Of a DNA stretch of 64,000 nucleotides, positions 12,643 through 23,724 are shown in pieces. The notes below the pieces were generated by a model that worked only from the letters and a program-made list of their open reading frames with translations, did not search any database and was not told where the DNA came from. Numbering within the stretch: position 1 is the stretch's first letter; every line of letters starts with the position of its first letter. Both the position numbers and the translations under genes were made by a program. Location of the stretch: positions 434,001 to 498,000 of the forward strand of contig JAIXMG010000012.1 in assembly GCA_025201345.1 (NCBI GenBank). The letters are read 5' to 3'. The DNA is from Thamnidium elegans. Lineage: Eukaryota; Mucoromycota; Mucoromycetes; Mucorales; Mucoraceae.

Positions 12643-14781
12643 ATGTATTTAAAAAAGGTAGGATTCTTACTAGGCTCAATTATCCTAGTAACAAACGCCG
12701 AGCTCCACAAGTATGAGTTCAACATCACCTCAGGCGTGATCAACCCAGACTGTTCAGACAAGGGCGTACAAGTACCTCACATCAACGGACAATTCCCCGG
12801 CCCCACTATCCATGTCCAAACAGGCGACGAGGTCGAAATCCTTGTCAGAAACCAGATGGACCACTTCAACACCAGTCTCCACTATCACGGTATTCGCCAA
12901 ATTGGTTCCACAGAAGCCGACGGTGTACCTGGTGTAACACAGCACCCAATCACTCCTGGTAATTCCTACACACAACGTTTCACGGTGTCACAGCAGGCCG
13001 GTACTTATTTTTATCATGCTCACGTTGGTTTACAAGACGACTCCGTGCAAGGTTCATTTATTGTTTACGAATCAGATACCGCCAACCCTCAAAAAGTTGC
13101 GACGGGTGAGTTACTGCAGGCCGGTCCCTACCAGTACAAGAAAGACCTGTTGCTCCAATTAAGCGAATGGTGGCATGAAGACCTGGACAGCAGACAAGCC
13201 TATTATACCAGCAACAGTTTTACTTTTGACCATGGATCTGATAGTATCCTGATCAACGGTCGTACAGTCCATAACCCCACTGCCGCTGGCAACTCCGATA
13301 AGAGTTGTCAAGGCTATACCACATTTGATGTTGAGCCCAATACCACCTACCGTCTGCGTGTCATTGGCGCCAATTCCTTTCGGACACTAGCATTAGCCGT
13401 TAAACAGCACAACTTGACCATGATAGAAGTAGACGGCGAGTTGATCCACCCTTACCAGACTTCCTTTTTGGAAATCACGCCTGGTCAAAGGTTCTCTGTA
13501 TTGCTTAAAACGGGTGATCATCCTGTGGGTTCCACTTTTGCAATTGGGACTAGCTATCTTTGGAGACAACGTGGTCGTGGTGTCACAGAAAATGGTTTCG
13601 GCTATATTCGGTACGTCAATCCTACTGCTGCTACAAGTGAAAAGGGTACAACCTTATTTAAACCTATCATGAAGTGGTCGAATCGCAAGAACCATTTTGA
13701 TACAAGAGCTGAAGATGATACTGAGTACAAAAGGGTCGGAGAAATTGATCGTGGTCGCAATGGCGATCGTCTTGACGGCGGTCGTGCTGGTGGTCGTGCT
13801 GGTAATGTAGGCGGCAGTGGTCGTGCTAATGGTGAAGAAGGTAATCGTGCCGGCGCTGGAGGCGGAAGAGGCAGTGGTGATCGTGAAGGCGGTGGTGCTG
13901 GTCGTACTGGTGGTGCTGGTGGAAGTGGTGGCGGCGGTGGTGGTGGTGGTCGTCCTGGTGGAGGAGGAGGAGGTGGTGGTGGTCGCCCTGGTGGTGGAGG
14001 AGGTGGTGGTGGTGGTGGTCGCCCTCCTAGAAAAGAAAAGTACTACGTGGACTTACCATTGTTTCCCAAAATGGACGAACCAGACTGGTTATGGCACAAC
14101 TTGAAACCCTTGGCCGACCGTGACCCAATTCTCGACGAAACCGATGTGCGTACCATCCACCTCCATACCAGCACGATGAAAATGCCCGACAATACCACTC
14201 GTTACTTGATAAACCACCGCCATATATCCATGCAATCTAATGCTAACCTTGTCGAAAACTTTGCAAGCTTTCAAAACCAAACGTATAGTGCAGCAAGCGA
14301 CCAGTATAATGAGGCATTGGGTACATATCGCTTATCTCATAACGAGGTTGTAGATCTTGTATTTCAAAATACAAAGAATGCGATTGGCGGGTGCTTGTTG
14401 CATCCTTGGCATACACATGGACATTCACATTATGTGATTGCGTCGGGTGCAGGTAGTTATGAGCATGAAGTGGATAAGGATATTCGTAACTTTGAGAACC
14501 CGTTGTATAAGGATACTACAGTGGTTTATCCGTCGATTCCTACAGAAGATACTGACGGATGTGGATGGACTAAAGTCCGCCTTTTAGCAGTAAGTAACTC
14601 TTTTTTTTTGTCAAGATATAAAACCTAATTTTCTTTTTTTAAAAAAAAGGACAATCCTGGCTTTTGGGCAGTTCATTGTCATATCACTACGCACATGCTT
14701 CAAGGAAAAATGATAATTTTAGAAGAAGAACCTGAACTAATGTCAAAATATAGCTTGTACCCAAGACGACTTTTACAATAA
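12643..14781 (+). CDS. Secreted multicopper oxidase (laccase/ascorbate oxidase type) with Gly-rich insertion
   Basis: Two exons (12643-14589, 14650-14781) give 692 residues. A signal peptide is visible (MYLKKVGFLLGSIILVTNA). All four copper-ligand motifs are present: HYHG, YFYHAHVG, HPWHTHGH and, in the last exon, HCHITTHMLQGKM, so types 1, 2 and 3 copper sites look complete. No C-terminal membrane helix follows, unlike Fet3 ferroxidases, so the enzyme is probably secreted. Roughly residues 365-465 form a low-complexity insertion rich in Gly and Arg that ends in runs of Gly broken by RP, lying between cupredoxin domains 2 and 3. Such enzymes oxidise phenols, ascorbate or metals using oxygen; the substrate cannot be decided here. 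Confidence 0.92.
13728..14034 (+). repeat. Gly/Arg low-complexity coding repeat inside the multicopper oxidase
   Basis: GGT/GGA/GGC codon repeats with periodic CGT encode a GR-, then G-rich tract, including three poly-Gly blocks joined by RP. Triplet repetition like this expands and shrinks by slippage, so the length may vary among strains. Confidence 0.85.
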
Positions 14782-14867
14782 TAATAATAATAAAAAACGG
14801 AGGTTTTTTTTTATTGTATCTCACTTTTTTTTTTATACAGAATCTATTTAATTTTAAAAATAAAAAT

Positions 14868-16337
14868 CTAATCTTCATCCATAGCATCATCATTCTTTTT
14901 TTGTTTGGCTTGTTCACCAACAGCTATTAAGAAAGACTCGACGCTGTTACCAGCAGAAGGATCTAGTCCAAGTTGGGATAATAACGGACCCAATTGTCCA
15001 GTAGCAAGAGCTGCACTTAAGCTTTGTAAAGCTTGACTAAATTGAGGACTTCTCACCACTTGGCGAACTTCCTCTGCGGACCTTTCGGATCCTTCAGGTA
15101 AAAAAGGGAATAAGGTTGCACACATTTCAGGGTCGTTTAAAAGAGGAGTCAAGGATTGCGAAGTAAGCACATCACTTAACGAAATTGGCTTCGATCCCTC
15201 TAAAATAAATCTGTTAATACTTCTTTCTTATATCCTTTATTTTTAATTCCTTACCGGCAGGTTGAATATTAGCAAGGATTTGACGAAGTTGATCCAATTG
15301 TTCATTTGATTGTTGTTGGTTAGTATTAGGAGTCTCTGCAACAGGTACTGCAGGTGCAGCGGGTGCAGCGGGTGTAGCAGGTGTAGCGGGCGTAGCAGGT
15401 GTAGCAGATGTAACGGGTGTGGCAGCAACTGGTCTAGGGGCAGGAGCTGACGAGCGAGTAGCAGGTGGTGTGTTTACTTCAAAAGAATCATCGTCTTCAT
15501 CATCTTGTGTACCCATATTACTATTTTAATCCCTCTTAGTTTAGTTCAACCTTTTTATTTATATATACACGCACATCAACTTACTTGTTCATACTATTAA
15601 GAAATTGCAAAAGGTTCTCAGGAGTCAAATTGGGATCTAATAAAGGGATTTTTTTTTTAAGTTTACAGTACAAAAAAAAAAGGTTATTCATTTACGTACC
15701 TTGGCTTTCAGCATCGTTTAAAAGACGCATTAACTCGTCATGAGAAGCTGATTCGTCTAATTCAGAAGAGATATTCATGTTTGTTTCAGGATCGCTAATT
15801 AATTCATTGACACGTTCAACCAATGCGTGATCGTTATCTTCATTCTTATTTTGCATCCAATAGAAATGAGTTTCGTTAGATGTCTTGAACTTCAAGACGT
15901 ATACACGGCCGGTTGTACACTCTTCGACTTTCGTAAACTCTGCTTCTTCAGAGAAAATAATCATGTCCTTTATTTAAAGAGTTAGTTTTTCCCTTTTTTT
16001 TTTCGTGTGTGTGAGTGTGTCGTTGTAATAGCACTTACGTCTTCAGGAGTACTATTGTTTTTACGTTCTTTCCAATACAAGTGTAATAATTGATCATCGC
16101 CCTATAATATATAAATAAGTACACGCAAGATCAAGTCTTTTTTTTCTGTAATCTATTTACCTGATCCATATAAAGTTTACTGGTAACATAATAACGAGTT
16201 AAAAAACGAATATACACTTATAAAAAGACTTACCCTTTTCTAGTGTCTGGCTTAATCCAAGAATCTTCTACGACACATTTACCGGCATTAAACTCGACAA
16301 GGTGAGTTTCAGTAGGAGCAGTGGGAAATAAACTCAT
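14868..16337 (-). CDS. RPN13: Proteasome ubiquitin receptor Rpn13/Adrm1
   Basis: Exons start at 16337 (MSLFPTAPTETHLVEFNAGK) and include a 19-nt micro-exon at 16179-16161 (KLYMDQ). Further exons are 16101-16039, 15967-15700, one around 15645-15585, one around 15526-15250 and a last exon ending at 14868. The N-terminal Pru domain is evident: FNAGK, then WIKPDTRKGKLYMDQ, LLHLYWKERK, and FWMQ-like FYWMQNKNED; it binds ubiquitin and the Rpn2 subunit. A linker with ATP/AAP repeats follows. The C-terminal DEUBAD domain (LNDPEMCATLFPFLPEG) recruits the UCH37 deubiquitinase in animals. Location: 26S proteasome regulatory particle. Identification is firm; boundaries of the fifth and sixth exons are approximate. 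Confidence 0.92.
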
Positions 16338-16666
16338 CTTACGTTTTTTTTAATAAGTAAAAAAGGTGCAAAGGAGGGGAAAAATGCAAAAATCCGGCTA
16401 AGTACGCATTTTGCAGTTTTGCAGTGACGTAGATTTTAGAAAAAATTTATTGGTGAGACTATGAAGTGTTTTTTGATGTTTTTTTTATTTTTTTAAGTAA
16501 TTGAGAGATATGTGTAAATTGTTTTTTTTTATCTAAGTAAAAACAAGTGTTTTAAAAATAACAAAAATTAAAGTATGAAAAGAGAGAGAGAAAGATAAAC
16601 ATATGTGTTGCGGAGGACGAGAAAAAGGGAATTTTTTGGATTGTAAAATGCAGTTAAAAAGAAGAT

Positions 16667-18247
16667 TTACTTCTTGGACTTGAGAGCCTTCTTCTTCTTT
16701 TCTAATTTGGCAACTTCGTCTGCCTTTTGTTGGATACCGTATTGCATCTTTGTGTAAAGCTTTCTCTGCTTGTTTGTCATCATAACTGTTGACATTTCCT
16801 TTACTTCTTCCTCTTCGATTTCGGCAGCTGTACGCTTCTTTGTCTTGGGTTTATCTTCTTCAATAGCTGCAATTTCCTCTTCATCTTCACTATCGATACC
16901 ACTAGCAGGAACATAATCACCTTCCTTGGATTCAACGAAGGGAGATAAATGAGGAGGTAAAGTACATCCAGGTTCATAAAGACTGGGCTTAACGATCTTA
17001 CAAGCGTTAATACAATCAGCGACCCATTGAGGTTGAACATAAGTACGACCTAAAACACGGTTACTGACAACAGGACGATCAGTGATTTGATAGTTGATAG
17101 TTTCATCAGACTCGGGGAAAGGAGGGTTAACACCAACAGAGGCATCCCAACTCACTTGACCACCACAAGATGTAATCATGAACTCAAGAGCATAACGAGG
17201 AGTTTCACGAGATAAGTAAAACTTTTGGTTCTTGAACAAGTTTTGAAGATCAGAGGTAGCGTTAGAAGCAGCTTGAATCTTAGCAAGAGTGACAGTGTTT
17301 TCATCATCTTCAGCAGAAGTAGATTTGAATTCATCAATAGAATCAGCAGTATTTTCCTCTTCATCATCGTTCTTTGCGTTGTTGACAGGCATAGCTTCAT
17401 CTAAATGGAAACCACCAGTCTCATCAATCTTGGGAGGATATGTCATATTGATTTCATTATATAATCTAAAGTTGACAAAGCCAACAAGAGTACGGTAGAA
17501 CTCTAAAAAGGTCAACATGACACGGAAATCGACATCGGTAGGAATATCTTGAGAGAATTGATAAGGTACAACCCAAGTGATGGTTTGACCCTTAATTTCA
17601 GCTTGATAATAAATACCCTTAATGGAAAAGAAAACACGACGAAGACTCTTTGACTTCATAACATAACCTTGGAATTCAGCAATCAACTTTTGACATTCGG
17701 CAACAGCATCAGCCTTAATTTTGTTATCAGCAGGCATCATGGAGAACAAATAAAGCATAGATAAAGCATCATCAAGGTCGCGAAGAGCATCAACAAAAGA
17801 GGGGTATCTCTCTTTGACAATATGATCCAAAGTATAAACAGGTTTGTTGTTTTCTTCCAAAGACTTTGCTGCTGAGTATTCGCCCTTATGAAGAACTTTG
17901 TTGAGCTTCTTGGCAAATGCCTTGTATTCACGGAACTTCATTAAAAGGGGTTCGTGAAGAAGATATTTGATATCTTTAACATAGTAGAAGGTAGAAGGTG
18001 CAGTACTACCCTTGTTGGCCTTCTTCTTGTTCTTTGGTTCACGAGGATAAATACCCTTTAAAATACAAAGACGTCTAAAATAGATCTCGATTTAGTATTT
18101 TTTTCTTTTTGACAGATCTCGATCTCTCTTTTTTATTTTATTTTACCTGAAATCAGCAAGAGAGATTTGAAGCTTGTTTAAAGCTTGTTGTCTTGTGATA
18201 AAGTTAGCGGCAGCTCCTTTAACTCCTTTCTTTACGATCTTGGCCAT
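16667..18247 (-). CDS. NOP7: Pescadillo homologue (Nop7/PES1), 60S ribosome biogenesis
   Basis: Exon 1 (18247 to about 18148, [20 protein letters not shown]) joins an exon ending at 16667 ([20 protein letters not shown]). The Pescadillo N-terminal domain is clear, including the segments [20 protein letters not shown] and [19 protein letters not shown]. An acidic linker follows, then a BRCT domain from about [21 protein letters not shown] to the Trp-containing [12 protein letters not shown]. The C-terminus is acidic then strongly basic ([10 protein letters not shown]), suiting a nucleolar protein. In the PeBoW complex (Nop7-Erb1-Ytm1) it is needed for 27S pre-rRNA processing. It is divergent from ribosomal protein uS8, and the pair shares a promoter of 399 bp. 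Confidence 0.95.
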
Positions 18248-18353
18248 TATGCAGTTTTTTTATGGTTTTTTTTTAAAAAAAAGAAGGTTATTTTTTTTTT
18301 TCTTCTTAAAAATTATCTATTAAAGCCCAAAATGAGATTTCGAATGGACTGTA

Positions 18354-18384
18354 TGTGACTTTTTTTAATCTCTAGGGTGGCTTT
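18354..18384 (+). promoter_or_regulatory. HomolD/HomolE-like words in the PES1 / RPS22 divergent promoter
   Basis: TGTGACT at 18354-18360 is followed by AGGGTGGCTTT at 18374-18384. The 11-base word is identical to the one in the BUD23/uS13m promoter. Position between two divergent ribosome genes fits a shared ribosomal control site. The function is inferred by likeness to the fission yeast boxes. Confidence 0.45.
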
Positions 18385-18646
18385 TTTTTTTTTTTTTTGG
18401 TAACACACTAAACTGGTTTAAAAAAGCCGTAAAAAAAAGAAATCTTTTACTCTTTCCTTTTCGCATCCTATCCAAACAAGGTATTTACATCCATCCATCC
18501 CTCCAAACCCATTATTATCATGTACAAAATCTTTTCGGAGAGATTACTGTGCATGATATTGCAACCACTTTTATGAATCGCTTTGGAGCGACACTCATTT
18601 AAGTTTGTATTGCTTTTTTTCTGATATATTTTATATTAGTTTTAAT

Positions 18647-19254
18647 ATGGTCAGAGTCTCCGTTTTGCAAGATTGTTTAAAGAACATTAACAACGCTGAA
18701 AAGCGTGGAAAGAGACAAGTTCTCATCCGTCCTTCTTCCAAGGTTATTGTCAAGTTCCTCACTGTTATGCAAAAGCATGGTAAGTTATCCTCCCTCTTCT
18801 TTCTTTCTTTCTTTCTTTTATACACCGTCGTATAACTGATTATATGTTGCTTAAAAACCTTCACAATGTATGATTTTTAAATCGACGGGAGATTAATTTC
18901 CTTTGTTTGCTCTTTCCACATCATTATTTATCTACTTGATATGTTTTCAAATATTGGAATACAATTTTTTCTAACTTATTGTTATTATTATTAGGCTATA
19001 TTGGTGAATTTGAAATCATTGATGACCATCGTTCCGGTAAGATTGTTATCCAACTTAACGGTCGTATTAACAAGTGTGGTGTCATCTCTCCTCGTTTCAA
19101 CATCAAGTATGGTGAGATCGAGAAGTGGACCGCTAACTTGTTGCCCGCTCGTCAATTTGGTTACATGGTCTTGACCACTGCCTCTGGTATTATGGATCAC
19201 GAAGAAGCTCGTCAAAAGCATGCTGGTGGTAAAGTCCTCGGTTTCTTCTATTAA
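18647..19254 (+). CDS. RPS22: 40S ribosomal protein uS8 (S22/S15A)
   Basis: Exons 18647-18779 and 18995-19254 give 130 residues, the standard length. It starts [20 protein letters not shown], continues [21 protein letters not shown] across the intron, and ends [12 protein letters not shown], all classic for eukaryotic uS8. The 215-nt intron is the longest simple intron here, as is common for ribosomal protein genes. TTTATATTAG just before the ATG could be the acceptor of an intron in the 5' UTR. It acts in 40S subunit assembly and structure. Confidence 0.97.
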
Positions 19255-19436
19255 GAGATCTTTTTACCCTCGTCCTATACCATCCGTCACTTTTTTTTTG
19301 TTTGTCCTTTATTAGTGTCCCTCTATATAATAAATTAAAATGATAAACTGTACATTTCTTCTATTATTATTATTTATTTTTTTGGTCTAGTAACTATTAC
19401 AGAACAGTTTTTTTTTATTATTTTGTAAAAGTATCA

Positions 19437-21705
19437 TTATCGTTTTATCACTACAGGCCCCACTTTAACATACTCCCAGTCATTTTCTTTGTTGTAATCA
19501 CCAAACAGCTTCAAGAACTTCTGACGAATATAGTACTGACCCCCCGGCACTTCTTCGAACGTTTGATTATATGTGTGGTAATTATATATATCGCTCGCGA
19601 CGTCTTTGATATATACACCGTAGAAAGCGAAAATCCACGGCGAGTAAGTATATGCTTGGTTATAAACCGAATCGTAATAGGGGTACCCTAAAAGCTGTGT
19701 ATATTTTTCGTCCGTGAAAATTTCTACTCTCATGATCTTTGTAGGTGTTAATGTTTTACAGTTGATGATAAGGTCCGTTTTATTGGCTGCGAAATCAATA
19801 ACGTATTCATTTACGACCACCTTTTCACCTTCAACAGTTTGAGAGACTGTGATATTATAATCAGGATCAAGGATAGGAAGGTCGTATTGTTTTCCTACAA
19901 CACCAAAGTAAGGAACATGCAGAGGTTTGATAGCAGCATTTGTATTCACTATGGGGTCTAACTGGATAAATCCACCGTACATTACATGATCGAGAGGATC
20001 GGTATTTGGTGGAGTGACAGTAACTGTCAGTGTTTGACTTTGACCAGCTTCTAAATAAATCTCTGTTGCAGAAAAGGCTAAGCTTGCTGAAGCAGCTTGA
20101 GTTTTGACTGTTTTTAACAATCGGTACCCGCTTACAGCACGATCGTACGGCACGATAGCAAGTGATGCATTGTTAAATACTCGATAAGAAACTGTAGTTG
20201 TTCCTGGATTTGTAATTGTAAGGTTTTGCGTCTTGTAATCCTGTGATGCTGTATCATTAAAACTGATTCGAGCTGGAGAAATATGCGTAGTTTGTGTAAT
20301 AGCATCATAAACTACCCCCCAAAAATATAAAGATTAGATTTTTTTTTTCTTTACAATGTTTCATTGGTTGGCTTACCTTGAATAAGACCTGCGCCTACAC
20401 GAACAGGATGATCTATACCGCCACCAGCATCAGGTGAAATAGGTATAGAGGCATAATTTTGAAACTGCTCAAATGTCGTATCAACCGAGACATTCTTGTT
20501 CCTCATGTACTGCAAGTATAGCGCGATCGACCCAGAAACAAGAGGAGTAGCACCAGAAGTACCGTCAAAAAGAGTCCACGATCCTAAATACCTTGGTAAC
20601 AACGTATACACGTCCTCTGACACAGCTAAAATATTAGGTTTCAAGTCTAATTCAGCCGTAGGTCCGAACCCCGTATAGAAAGCTGCCATACCACCGTACG
20701 GGTTCTTTTTATAAATTGTAGCTCGATTACTTGAAAACTTTACAGGAACTGAAGAATTTTTAGATGCATCACTTAGTCTTTGGCCGTCTTGAAGGGATAT
20801 AAAAGCGTAAGGAATGGTTGTATTGACTAGTTTATCTTCGTTACTAAAAACAGGCGCGTATTCATATAGAACAATACCAACCGCACCTGCACTAGCTACA
20901 TTTAAAGCTTTTTGCAGAAGTGGACATTGGCCTCGCTTAACCAGAGCAATTTTTCCCTTGACTGTAGGAGATACATTGTTCACATCACATGCGTCATTTG
21001 AAATAGCACCGCTGCCGTTGAAAGAAGGTAACAAGGCACCCTCTGTCATATAAACTTTGGTACCGTCTTCTGTGATACTAAGAACCTGATATTCTATATG
21101 TATACATGTATGATTAACCTCGGATTTTGGTACTGTAGAATAAATAAAGAGCTTACCAACTGCACCAGAAATACCTGCTGCCGTAAAGGTACCGTCATAA
21201 ACAACATATTCATTGTAGACTCCACCTACTGAATATACCGAGTCTATGGCACTAGGACTAGAAGTTGAGTAAATACCGAGATCACCATCATTCGTTGTAG
21301 CTGCAACCACTATAAATAAGGAGTTTAGAACCTTTTTTTTTAAAAAAAAAAAAATGATATCAATATCTTACCAACAACACCACTTTCTTTTATTTTAGCA
21401 AACAGTTTACTCTCATAACTTTCAGGTGAAGCCCACGGGGTATCAGATCCTACACTTAAACTGATGATATCTGCTCCATCCTCCAAAGCTTTAGTAATGG
21501 CTTGATATACAATATCCGTTGTAGAATCTCCATGACATCCAAAGATTCGATAGACACCAAGTTTAGCTTTATATGCTACACCTGTAAAGTTCTAATATCA
21601 AGCAAATTATATCAATAAATTATATTATGAAATATATTTCGTGTAACATACATTGGCTAAATCATAACCGCCAATAATTCCAGATGTCGAAGTTCCGTGA
21701 CCTAA

Positions 21706-21756
<51 letters not shown>

Positions 21757-22546
21757 AAAAGAGAGGGGCAAATAGGGTGCATTTAGTATAATTGTACTGA
21801 TTGTACTTGTTTTCTTTAAAAAGAAAAAAGAGTCTTTACCGTCTGAAGAGTCTTCTATTGTACAATCATCATATGGATCATTATCTGGTTCAGGTACAGA
21901 ATCAGGAGTTGAACCGTATTTATTTCCTACAAAATCATAACCAGTTTGTACTGTATAGCCGGGACCATAGCCACCTCCTAAAGCAGGATGTAAGTAATCA
22001 ACTCCTATACAAGCAAAAGGTTAGTAATCCGCAGTGCATAAAACAGTATCTCTTATATATACCTGAATCAATGATTGCAATAAATATGCCTTCTCCCGTA
22101 AGATTAAGTTCGCGGTGAACTTTATCAATTTGTAATAAGCGATGTGAAGATCGATACCCTGCCTCTTCTGGAGATACCTTGAATACATCTCGAAGGGACG
22201 TAGTAGCCGCACGTTTATAAACATGAACCGGTGAAACTGCTTCTACATCATCATGATTCATAATGGATTTTAAGGTTGCATATTCGCGTTCTTTATCCAG
22301 GTGCTTTATTTCAAACGAGATGGAATTAAAGAAACTGTTACGAAGGGTGTGATGGACTTTGATGTTTTGGCTTTTGATGTATTCTAAAAATCGGTCACAA
22401 TCACTGACTTCTGCCATATAACGCCTGGAAACAACTTGATCTCTACTATTACCAGGCTTATATTTGGCATGTATAAAATCTCCCAAACATCCTACAATAC
22501 ATAAAGAAAGTAAATAGAGTATAACCAATTTACTTGGTATCTTCAT
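19437..22546 (-). CDS. Secreted subtilisin-like serine protease with PA domain
   Basis: Six exons (22546-22063, 22004-21840, 21701-21652, 21591-21372, 21309-20377, 20311-19437) carry phase perfectly and give 908 residues. There is a signal peptide (ILYLLSLCIVGCLG), then an I9-like propeptide. The S8 triad is intact: Asp in IIDSGVDYLHP, His in GHGTSTSG and Ser in GTSGATPLVSGS. A PA insert (around VKRGQCPLLQKALNVASAGA) lies between His and Ser. The C-terminal third looks like fibronectin-III/Fn3_5 beta domains. Architecture resembles large fungal extracellular subtilases. Intron 2 holds an A-rich tract of more than 50 bases. It is probably a secreted nutrient or host-interaction protease; the substrate is unknown. 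Confidence 0.93.
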
Positions 22547-23336
22547 TATTTAAGAGGGAAAAAAAAGAAAAAAAAAAAAAAAAGAGAGAAGAAAGCAATA
22601 AGAAAAAGAATTTATATAAAAAAAAAATAGAAAAACAGTTTGTTTATATATAGGTAACATTAAATGCATAAAGGAGGCGATAATACAAAATAGAATAACT
22701 GAAAATAGCACCTTGTTTGCCTATTTATTTACTTGTTTGTTACGGAAGCAAAAAATAAAAATAAGAATCCCGTACGTATAATATGAAGTTGGGAAAATAA
22801 GATATTGACACTTATAAATAGAGACACCCATAAATAGCAAGGCTTTGATTTATAGTTATAAAAAAAGCTCTACGGACCTCATCAGGTCCATATTCTAGAT
22901 AAAGATTAGCCTTTTGTTGACACATTAACGTAATTTGAAAATCATAAACAAAGCATAATGTTCAAAAAGAAAGTTAAAGGGGGTACAATTTCATTCGATT
23001 CTATTGTATTTTCTTTCCTACACGTACTTATCCACGTTTGGATTAAGGATATATACTGCTTCTCTCCTAACAAAACCTTTTCTCTTTTCACGATTTATAA
23101 AAAAAAAGATGAACTTTATACCTTTTATAATTACTGTAATAAAAAAGCTGTTAGTTGATTTGGAAGTACCCATTATCACCCTTTCTATTCAGGGTAAATG
23201 AGAAGAAAGCTCAGCCTATAATTACTTAAATAGGCTTTTACATTATTAGCAAAACCGTTAAGCCACTGTTTGATAGGACCATGTTTTTTTATTATAAAGT
23301 CAGATGCTTTGATTTTTTTTACCACTCCTAAGTAGA
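22547..23336. other. Intergenic region
   Basis: Upstream of the subtilase (-) and of the small spliced gene (+). AT-rich, with A-runs near 22560-22640. A 66-codon open frame at 22958 shows no domain and looks random. No RNA gene seen. Confidence 0.4.
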
Positions 23337-23724
23337 ATGTCAAGTTGTAATCAAGATCTCGTGTACCAATCTAGACGAATTGATAATGCAACTAAAATAA
23401 AAAGACAGGCAGCAGCTAATGCACTTCAACAGTATTCGTTACTTGCTTTACAGGCAGTAAAGGATTGCGAGGTAATCGATAGAAACAGTACATGCTTTAA
23501 ACCCTGATTTAAATTTATTTATTTATTTCTTTGTTTCTAGAGTCCAGCTAAAACTAGACTTAAAATGATGCGGTAGGATAGATGTTTTATATATTATAAA
23601 AAGAGCTTATGTATCTAATTTTTATTATTATTATTGTTTTAGAACCTTGACTGACTTGCCTACGGAGTTACCTAAAGAGTCATTTAATCGAAAAAAGTCA
23701 TCGTCTGGTACAAATTCCCGTTAA
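23337..23724 (+). CDS. Small three-exon gene, unknown protein of 82 residues
   Basis: I do not recognise this protein. Exons 23337-23471 (135 nt), 23541-23572 (32 nt) and 23643-23724 (82 nt) join through two GT-AG introns to one 82-residue frame. The donors are GTAATC and GTAGGA; the acceptors are TTTCTAG and GTTTTAG. The protein starts MSSCNQDLVYQSRRIDNATK, has an Ala/Gln-rich probable helix (RQAAANALQQYSLLALQAV), then KTRLKMMRTLTDLPTELPKE and a basic Ser-rich end. There is no signal peptide or membrane segment. It may be a small helical subunit of a larger complex. Correct phase at both junctions and normal intron sizes support it, but no homology was tested. Confidence 0.6.

Noticed and set aside
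22958..23201. Two overlapping 65-66 codon plus-strand frames.
   Set aside because: Composition looks random (Phe/Tyr/Lys from AT-rich DNA); no start context or splice partner.
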